Source of the DNA: Thermodesulfobacteriota bacterium
GTDB taxonomy: Bacteria > Desulfobacterota_D > UBA1144
Length of the DNA stretch: 59,136 nucleotides
Direction of reading: 5' to 3'
Assembly (NCBI GenBank): GCA_030835345.1
Contig: JAURPH010000002.1
Span: 1 to 59,136 of the forward strand
Within the stretch, counting starts at the first letter, position 1. Every line of letters begins with the position of its first letter. Made by a program: the position numbers and the translations under genes. Shown in pieces: positions 53,748 to 59,136 of the stretch. The notes beneath the pieces are model-generated. The model worked only from the letters and a program-made list of their open reading frames with translations. It had not been told where the DNA came from and made no database searches.

Positions 53748-53856
53748 AGTTTATCCAATATTACTGATAAATTTTCAAAATATTTATAAAGGAAATTTAA
53801 AAAAAATAAACCTAATATTATCAAAAAAATTAATCTTAAATTCATACTTATATCTG

Positions 53857-53929
53857 GGTGGATGACGGGATTTGAACCCGCGACCCTCGGAACCACAAAC
53901 CGATGCTCTCCCCCTGAGCTACACCCACC
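53857..53929 (-). tRNA. tRNA-His (anticodon GUG)
   Basis: Minus strand. Acceptor GTGGGTG pairs with CATCCAC, and an additional encoded G at -1 (53929) faces C73 (53857), the tRNA-His hallmark. Anticodon stem TCGGT/TCCGA (loop TTGTGGT) gives anticodon GTG. T arm GGTTCAAATCC. CCA is not encoded. Confidence 0.95.
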
Positions 53930-53936
53930 ATTTAAA

Positions 53937-54010
<74 letters not shown>

Positions 54011-54014
54011 TTCA

Positions 54015-54040
54015 ATTATTCGAATGAAAAAACGAATAAT
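54015..54040 (-). repeat. Inverted repeat between the membrane-protein gene and tRNA-Arg
   Basis: ATTATTCG (54015-54022) and CGAATAAT (54033-54040) are perfect reverse complements around a 10-base A-rich loop. In the minus direction it lies 40 bases beyond the membrane-protein stop, but no T run follows, so it is at best a weak terminator or a processing site ahead of the tRNA pair. Confidence 0.35.
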
Positions 54041-54079
54041 CAAAGTAAATTACACTAGGTTTTGGTATTTGCAAACTTT

Positions 54080-54541
54080 TTACTTTTCATAGATTGCTGG
54101 TTTTCCATCACTCATAAATACAGATTTTATAATTATAAAAATTAATGCTACCAGCGATATCTGCTCAAAAACCATTGAGGAGAGCTTTAAATAGGCAAAA
54201 TCGGCAGAAACAAATCTAACTAGCCAACTAGATAGAATATCTAACAAGCATGCTGAGAACGAAACTACGATTAACATTATTTTAAATCTCATAGATAAAT
54301 CGCTAAACAACATTAAATGATTTAATGTCATCAGAATTATGCCCATCGCAAATAAATGAAAGTGTGTTTCCTCTACAATATATCCATAACTCTTTGGCTG
54401 TCTAAAAGTTTCCGGGTTACCTAAATAATAATTAATAACTTCTTGAACTGTAAATCCAATCTTCGTTATGAAAAGAAAATTGGTTACAATTAGGCCGACG
54501 AAAAAAATTAGTGAAAAAAGAATAATTAATTTTAAAAATAT
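54080..54541 (-). CDS. Small multi-helix membrane protein, start lost to an in-frame stop
   Basis: The frame is open from 54541 down to the stop at 54080, about 153 codons with four likely helices. Conserved-looking features include FTVQEVINYYLGNPETF, KSYGYIVEETHFHLFAMGII and SWLVRFVSADFAYLKL, which resemble a family of ~150-180-residue membrane proteins with an ETHFHLF motif that I recall from deltaproteobacterial-type genomes; function unknown. There is no ATG, GTG or TTG at the 5' end. Directly upstream the sequence reads ATG ATT TAA ATA (54550-54539) in the same frame: one AAA-to-TAA change would give the natural start MIKIFLKLII. Either a nonsense mutation has silenced it or an internal/rare start is used. 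The first internal ATG is 54346. Confidence 0.5.
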   Translation of the reverse strand: MFLKLIILFSLIFFVGLIVTNFLFITKIGFTVQEVINYYLGNPETFRQPKSYGYIVEETHFHLFAMGIILMTLNHLMLFSDLSMRFKIMLIVVSFSACLLDILSSWLVRFVSADFAYLKLSSMVFEQISLVALIFIIIKSVFMSDGKPAIYEK

Positions 54542-54911
54542 TTAAATCATATGAGATCAAAAATGTATTAATAAACTTTGGTGGAAATATATCAACATTG
54601 TCAACAACAAAAGATTGGTTTATTGAAGTTGAAGATTTAAGTCAACAAAAAAAATTCTTCTTAACAACAAATCTATTTCAAGTTCCACCAAAAAATCAAA
54701 GAAAATAAAAATTGGTAAAAAAGATGTAAGTCATATTTATAATTTCAAAGAAAAGATATTTGCAGAATATGAAGATATTACATTATCTGTGGTTTCTAAA
54801 GATCCTATATTCTGTGATGCTTTGTCTACATCTCTAATCGCAATGCCGATTAATGAAAGAAATATTTTCATAAAGAACAAAGAGATAGAAATTTTTATTT
54901 CGGGTAATTAA
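54526..54911 (+). pseudogene. Degenerate apbE (FAD:protein FMN transferase) remnant
   Basis: The plus strand carries the C-terminal ~120 codons of an ApbE-like gene in two frames. Part one (to about 54645) reads FKSYEIKNVLINFGGNISTL, matching ApbE's conserved I-xN-ALIN-GG-DI block. Part two, shifted by one frame, begins near LLNNKSISSS and continues KKDVSHIYNFKEK (ApbE: S-HIIDPRTG) and ITLSVVSKDPIFCDALSTSL (ApbE: VTVVAP-ALLADALATAL), ending FISGN-stop at 54911. The frameshift falls in an A8 tract near 54645. The N-terminal ~60% of the gene, including any signal peptide, is missing and no start is present. It fills the 560-base stretch up to tRNA-Pro. Confidence 0.7.
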
Positions 54912-54914
54912 ATA

Positions 54915-54987
54915 TCGGGGTGAGAGGGCTCGAACCTCCGACCCCCTGTTCCCAAAACAGGTGCGCTACCAGCTGCGCTACACCCCG
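54915..54987 (-). tRNA. tRNA-Pro (anticodon UGG)
   Basis: 73 bases on the minus strand. Acceptor CGGGGTG/CACCCCG with discriminator A (54915). Anticodon stem CCTGT/ACAGG encloses TTTGGGA, anticodon TGG. The C1-G72 start is typical of bacterial tRNA-Pro. T arm GGTTCGAGCC. CCA is not encoded. Confidence 0.96.
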
Positions 54988-55030
54988 ATAAACAATGGAT
55001 TATACATTGTTAAAAGAAAACAACAAGATT

Positions 55031-56671
55031 CTAACCTAGGTAAAATTGTTTATTAAATGCGAAAATTTTAGAATATTCGTTCATATTATTAATCAGTTCA
55101 CTATGGGTACCTGACTCAATTAATTTTCCATTTTTTAATACTATAATTCTATCCTTATCTCTGATAAGATTGAGCCTATGCGCAATAACTAAAGAAGTTT
55201 TTGCTTTAATGTTATTTAAATAAGTCTTAACATTTTTCTCTAAATCTAAATCTAAATTTGATGTTGCCTCATCTAAAATTATTACATGAAATGGCTTTTC
55301 TAGCATGTATTCAATATTCTTGATTTGTTTTTCACCCACAGATTTAACTTGGAAATTATTATTAGAATTTTGCTCATCAGGTGTAATATTAAAAAGTGGT
55401 GTATCTTGCATGACAACAGAAAAATTATCTCTAATTGAGTCAATATCAAACTCATTTAAATTAACACCATCAATCAGAATCTCTCCCCTCTGTGGCTTAT
55501 AAAATCCTAGCAATAAATTTAAAATTGTAGTTTTTCCAGAGCCAGTTGACCCAAGTAATAATATCGAATCGCCATTATCAATCTCTAAGTTAAAATCACT
55601 TAAAACCCAATCCTCATCTTTATATGCAAAAAAAATATTTTTGAATACAATTTTCTTAAAGTCAGGATTAAACTTTTTATCTCCGAACTTATCCTTTTCA
55701 GTTGATATTATTTTATAAATATTTTCACTAGCTGCTAAGGCAGATTGCAATATATTGTATTTATCAGCTAAATCTAGAATTGGTCTAAATATCATTCGTA
55801 AAAAAAATAAAACAGCTAGCAACTCTCCTAGAGATAGTGTTCCTAATAAAACTTCCCTACCCCCAAACCAAACAATTACAGCTGTTGAGAATACAGACAT
55901 AAATTCAATAAAGGGCCTAAATATTGCGAAAGTATACATTTGATCAAGATTTGCCTGATAATTTTCATTACTTAATTTTTCAAATCTTGAGAAATTATGA
56001 CCTGACTTATTGTAAAGCTTAATTAAGGCTATACCCCTTACTGACTCACTTATAAATGAATTAAGTTGGGAAATGGTTAATCTTAATTTTGTGTATACAC
56101 GTCTCAATCTTTTTCTATAAAGAAAGGCGAAGAATGTAATAGCGAAGGTGATACAAATTATTATGAGAGATAGATCATAATTAAATGTAAACATGACATA
56201 CATAACACCTACGATTACAAAAAAATCTTTCAAAAATTGAACTAAAACGTTTGTGTAAAACTCATTTAGCGCATTTACATCATTTGTAACCCTAGTTGTA
56301 ATTCTTCCTACACTTTGCTGATCAAAGAAAGACTGTGGTAGCTTCAATACATGATTGAAAATTTCATCTCTTATTTCTTTCATTATTTTCTGCCCAGAAA
56401 TGTTTAATATATAGCTAAAAAGCGAGCTAAATAAAAAAACTCCAAGTATATAAAAAAATACTTTTATCGAGGTTTCTTTTATTTGTGCTTTAGTTGCTAC
56501 TCCAGAAATTATGCTATCCACTATTTCCTTCAACTTTAAAGGTATCAAAAGTTCAAAATAAGCGACTATAGCCATAGCAACAAAAGAAATCAAGAGCCAA
56601 GAAATATATGGCTTAGCGAATTTAACTAGCCATTTCAAAATATTTGAATCGTTTATTTTATTATTTTGCAT
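55031..56671 (-). CDS. ABC exporter subunit with shortened ATPase domain and degenerate signature
   Basis: 546 residues: six-helix transmembrane domain (to about 310) then an ATPase domain. Walker A LGSTGSGKTT, Walker B VIILDEATSNLD with catalytic Glu, and H-loop VIAHRLN are intact. The signature reads KSVGEKQ instead of LSGGQ, and the stretch between Walker A and the signature is about 30 residues shorter than in the partner: after Q-loop VMQDTPLFN only a short Asn-rich linker (EQNSNNNFQ) remains where the helical subdomain should be. It overlaps the partner gene by 11 bases. The pair should form a heterodimer with a single competent ATP site. Substrate (lipid or drug) unknown. Confidence 0.88.
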   Translation of the reverse strand: MQNNKINDSNILKWLVKFAKPYISWLLISFVAMAIVAYFELLIPLKLKEIVDSIISGVATKAQIKETSIKVFFYILGVFLFSSLFSYILNISGQKIMKEIRDEIFNHVLKLPQSFFDQQSVGRITTRVTNDVNALNEFYTNVLVQFLKDFFVIVGVMYVMFTFNYDLSLIIICITFAITFFAFLYRKRLRRVYTKLRLTISQLNSFISESVRGIALIKLYNKSGHNFSRFEKLSNENYQANLDQMYTFAIFRPFIEFMSVFSTAVIVWFGGREVLLGTLSLGELLAVLFFLRMIFRPILDLADKYNILQSALAASENIYKIISTEKDKFGDKKFNPDFKKIVFKNIFFAYKDEDWVLSDFNLEIDNGDSILLLGSTGSGKTTILNLLLGFYKPQRGEILIDGVNLNEFDIDSIRDNFSVVMQDTPLFNITPDEQNSNNNFQVKSVGEKQIKNIEYMLEKPFHVIILDEATSNLDLDLEKNVKTYLNNIKAKTSLVIAHRLNLIRDKDRIIVLKNGKLIESGTHSELINNMNEYSKIFAFNKQFYLG

Positions 56672-58397
56672 CTAAAGCACCTGGCAATATTCTTTGAATA
56701 GCAAGCAAATCTTTAAATAAACCATCTTGTTTCTCCAGTGATTTTGATGATCCTCTTTGTACAATTTCACCTGAATCCAATACAATAATTTCATCAAATA
56801 AAAAAATAGTTGATACTCTTGAAGAAATGACAATTAAGAATTTCTCTTTAAATGCATCTTTTATGTTTCTAAGAATCTGAAGTTCTGTATCCACATCTAA
56901 TGATGACAATGTATCGTCTAATACAATCATTTCAGGGTTTTGGTAAATAGCCCTTGCTATTGAGACCCTTTGTCGTTGACCTCCAGATAAACTTACCCCT
57001 CTTTCCCCAACTATTTCATTGAGGCCACTCTTCATTTTTTCTAAATCGTTAATAAAACCAGAAATTCTAAGACACTCAATAATTTTATTCTTATCTGGAT
57101 TTTCCTCAAAAAAAGAAACATTTTCTGCTAAAGTTCCAGAAAAAATTACAGGATTTTGGGGCACATATACGATCTTCTTTCTTATTGAATTTTTATCAAT
57201 GTTGTTAATAGGAATATCATTAATATTGATATTGTCAGATTGGGAATATTTAAGTAATAAATTAATTAAGGTTGTTTTTCCTGCCCCTGTTCTTCCGGTA
57301 ATGCCAAGAGACGAGCCTCTCTTTATATTAAAATTAATATTTGAAAGAATATTATTACTTGCCTGAGCAAAACTTACATTATCAAAAGAAATTTTATCAA
57401 TCTCCTCAATTTTAACTAGTCCTGTCTCATCAGATTCAGTCTCTTGAGTCATAATTTTATCAACTCTTGAAAGACAAGCATTTCCTCTTTTTAGCCAATC
57501 AACAGCTAATCCCATTGCGACAACTGGCCAACTTAACATTGTTAAATAAACCATTAAGGCTGAAAAATCACCAATTGATAATTGGCCCTCTAAAACCATA
57601 TTGCTTCCAAAAAATATAAATACAAAAATAGATAATCCAGATAGAAAAGTTATTAATGGCTGATATCCAGCCCATATTTTTATTAAATTAATATTCATAC
57701 TTTCATAATGAATACTTTTCTTCTTAAAAAGATTTGACTGCTCATCTTGATTGTTTAAAGATTTTATAACTCTAATTGAGTAGATTATTCTCCTAGCTTC
57801 TTCAGTTAAATTAGAAAATGAATTTTGTACATTAGTAAAAAGTCTCTCGATAATATCACCATATTTAAGTATTAACAGACTCATAATAATAAAAGGTCCT
57901 GAGGCATATAATGTAAAAATTGGCGATATCAAAAACATTGATATAAAAATAAATGTTAACAAGACTATTCCATCATAAGCTACCACAATACCAAAGCCAC
58001 AAGCCATTTTAATTGTTTCAATATCATTAACACCCCTCGCCATAAGATCACCAGGGGAGTGATTTTGAAAAGAGTTTACATTCAGATTCTGAACCCTTGA
58101 AAAATAATTATCTCTAAGATTTTTTTCTATTTTTCGAGATGTACCAAGAAGAAAAAATCTCCAAACAAATCTAAAAATAGCCATAATGATTCCACAGATA
58201 ATTAAATAGAAAGCATATTTGTTTAAATCGCTTAAGACATAACTATCGCTTTGAGAGGATGCCAAAATATCAATTACTTTCCCTACTAGAATTGGCACAA
58301 GCAATTGCATCATGTCAACCATAGTTAAACCAACAATACCAAAAAAAATATTTTTTTTATGCGATGTAAGTAATGAATACAATGTTTTTCTTTTCAT
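56661..58397 (-). CDS. ABC exporter subunit with degenerate Walker B and H-loop
   Basis: 578 residues from ATG 58397 (an upstream alternative start would overlap the divergent gene's promoter). Six-helix domain (to about 310), then an ATPase domain with Walker A GRTGAGKTT (about 366) and a canonical signature SLSGGQRQRVSIARAIYQNP (about 468). The Walker B end reads MIVLDDTLSSLD, so the catalytic Glu is Asp, and the H-loop His is Ser (VISSRVST). This is the degenerate-site half of a heterodimeric exporter of the TM287/288 or BmrCD kind; its intact signature would serve the partner's ATP site. Confidence 0.9.
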   Translation of the reverse strand: MKRKTLYSLLTSHKKNIFFGIVGLTMVDMMQLLVPILVGKVIDILASSQSDSYVLSDLNKYAFYLIICGIIMAIFRFVWRFFLLGTSRKIEKNLRDNYFSRVQNLNVNSFQNHSPGDLMARGVNDIETIKMACGFGIVVAYDGIVLLTFIFISMFLISPIFTLYASGPFIIMSLLILKYGDIIERLFTNVQNSFSNLTEEARRIIYSIRVIKSLNNQDEQSNLFKKKSIHYESMNINLIKIWAGYQPLITFLSGLSIFVFIFFGSNMVLEGQLSIGDFSALMVYLTMLSWPVVAMGLAVDWLKRGNACLSRVDKIMTQETESDETGLVKIEEIDKISFDNVSFAQASNNILSNINFNIKRGSSLGITGRTGAGKTTLINLLLKYSQSDNININDIPINNIDKNSIRKKIVYVPQNPVIFSGTLAENVSFFEENPDKNKIIECLRISGFINDLEKMKSGLNEIVGERGVSLSGGQRQRVSIARAIYQNPEMIVLDDTLSSLDVDTELQILRNIKDAFKEKFLIVISSRVSTIFLFDEIIVLDSGEIVQRGSSKSLEKQDGLFKDLLAIQRILPGALDAK

Positions 58398-58482
58398 AAT
58401 ATTTATAATTAAAAAATGTGTAGTCACTTTCATTATAAATGAAATTATTGACAAAAAAGAAAATTAGGGTTTAACTACGACA

Positions 58483-59136
58483 ATGGATTTAGGACTTGCA
58501 CTTCCAATTATTGCAAACATTGAAGTTAAAGACCAATTAAAAATTGCTATTAAGGCAGAAGAATTAGGTTTTAGTTCTGTATGGGCTAGTGACCATATAA
58601 TAATTCCTTCAGAATGGAAGGGCAGATTTTCTGATATTTTTCCAGATCCATTTGTAATGCTAACCGCAATTTCTCAGAATACGTCTAAGATAACTATTGG
58701 AACAAGTGCCATCATCCTTCCATATCGTAATCCAATCATAGTAGCTAAAATGCTTTCAACACTTGACCATTTTTGTAATGGGAGATTGATATGCACCATT
58801 GCACCTGGCTGGATGAAAGAAGAATTTAATATTTTAGGCGTTAATTATGAGAAAAGAATGGAAAAGACAAAAGAGTTTGCTCAAGTAATAAAATCATTAT
58901 GGGAAAATGATCCATCATCCTTTAAAGGGGAATACTATAACTTTGAAAATGTATCATTCCATCCCAAACCATATCAAAAAAAATTAGAAATATGGATGGG
59001 TGGTAATGCTGATGCTGCTATTGAAAGAGCTATAGATTATGCTGATGGCTGGCAACCTATTTGGTTCAGTCCTGATGAATTATCAAAAAAAATTCAATAT
59101 CTAGAGTCTTATTCTCAATCTAAAGGTACTAATATT
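58483..59136 (+). CDS. LLM-class flavin-dependent oxidoreductase, 3'-truncated by the window edge
   Basis: The first 218 codons of a luciferase-like monooxygenase/F420-dependent oxidoreductase (TIGR03619-like). MDLGLALPIIANIEVKDQLK, LGFSSVWASDHIIIPSEW, IGTSAIILPYRNPIIVAKML, LDHFCNGRLICTIAPGWMKE and LEIWMGGNADAAIERA are all characteristic. Cofactor may be FMN or F420; no F420 genes are visible here. ATG 58483 has no clear ribosome binding site; a perfect -35 TTGACA lies at 58448-58453, but the -10 17 bases on is poor. Confidence 0.88.
   Translation, partial: MDLGLALPIIANIEVKDQLKIAIKAEELGFSSVWASDHIIIPSEWKGRFSDIFPDPFVMLTAISQNTSKITIGTSAIILPYRNPIIVAKMLSTLDHFCNGRLICTIAPGWMKEEFNILGVNYEKRMEKTKEFAQVIKSLWENDPSSFKGEYYNFENVSFHPKPYQKKLEIWMGGNADAAIERAIDYADGWQPIWFSPDELSKKIQYLESYSQSKGTNI

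Noticed and set aside
53744-53845. 33-residue hydrophobic ORF (starting MNLRLIFLIILGLFF) between tRNA-His and argJ
   Set aside because: One possible membrane helix, but no ribosome binding site, and its longer form runs through tRNA-His. A hydrophobic frame is easily produced by AT-rich sequence. Not excluded, but not supported enough to annotate.
58448-58476. Full promoter for the terminal LLM oxidoreductase gene
   Set aside because: The -35 is a perfect TTGACA, but the 17-base position holds TTAACT, a poor -10, and the start would coincide with the ATG.

Overview
The window is a gene-dense, strongly AT-rich bacterial chromosome segment (by eye well under 40% GC). It holds about 60 protein genes, six tRNA genes and several decayed remnants. 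The gene set is that of a free-living diderm (Gram-negative) bacterium: a BamD-type lipoprotein, a TolC/HlyD/MacB efflux system, the site-2 protease RseP, a membrane-bound lytic transglycosylase, and the futalosine (MqnE) route to menaquinone with UbiD, UbiX and UbiA relatives. Spacers are minimal, every close convergent gene pair abuts or overlaps, and Lys/Asn/Ile codons dominate. This points to a streamlined, probably marine, uncultured lineage. Candidates such as Dadabacteria, Marinimicrobia or a relative of the old Deltaproteobacteria fit, but no marker here settles the phylum and I hold the placement loosely.

Layout. 1-3.5 kb: 3' part of a primary-type sigma-70 factor, a new 48-residue Lys-rich ORF, an SRPBCC-SDR fusion, pdxH and a DUF1285-like gene. 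3.5-9 kb: hemW, divergent from a tolC-hlyD-macB-like tripartite exporter operon. 9-12.3 kb: a small membrane ORF, then uppS-dxr-rseP. 12.3-15.3 kb: a hemQ-like gene and a UPF0173 hydrolase, serS, and a DUF378 gene. 15.3-18.1 kb: rpsB-tsf-pyrH-frr on the minus strand. 18.2-19.2 kb: tRNA-Ser and rsmI. 19.2-25.3 kb: carA-gshB-gatC-gatA, plsC and gatB. 25.3-29 kb: a PIG-L deacetylase, an OGG2-like glycosylase, mltD-like and alaC-like genes. 29-31 kb: the pantothenate genes panB-panC-panD. 31-33 kb: a cytidylyltransferase-like gene and a CDP-alcohol phosphatidyltransferase fusion. 33.1-34.7 kb: an NSS symporter with a coupled 29-residue peptide. 34.8-39 kb: dksA-like; bamD-prmA-mtnA; obgE. 39-43 kb: the operon ribBA-ribH-nusB-trpD-trpC. 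43.2-45.4 kb: an extremely acidic protein, tRNA-Leu, a transglutaminase remnant, a Glu/Leu dehydrogenase, tRNA-Cys. 45.4-50.5 kb: ubiA-ubiX-ubiD-mqnE-phzF, the last with an apparent frameshift. 50.5-53.7 kb: mgtE-recO-argJ. 53.8-55 kb: tRNA-His, tRNA-Arg, a membrane protein with a stop at codon 3, a broken apbE remnant, tRNA-Pro. 55-58.4 kb: a heterodimeric ABC exporter. 58.5 kb to the end: a partial LLM-class flavin oxidoreductase.

How the genes work together. Most are core functions: translation (S2, EF-Ts, RRF, SerRS, GatCAB, tRNAs), cofactors (PLP, heme, CoA, riboflavin, menaquinone), isoprenoids and undecaprenyl phosphate, Trp and Arg synthesis, and envelope biogenesis. I found no insertion sequence, prophage, CRISPR array or integron. 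I do not see an obvious undescribed multi-gene system. The best leads are small or broken genes outside standard gene calls: a 29-residue membrane peptide translationally coupled to the NSS symporter, a polyanionic protein with strong expression signals, a Lys-rich peptide behind the sigma factor, a strongly asymmetric ABC heterodimer, an enlarged NusB, a possible slippage-dependent phzF, and an apbE plus membrane-protein locus caught decaying between tRNA genes.
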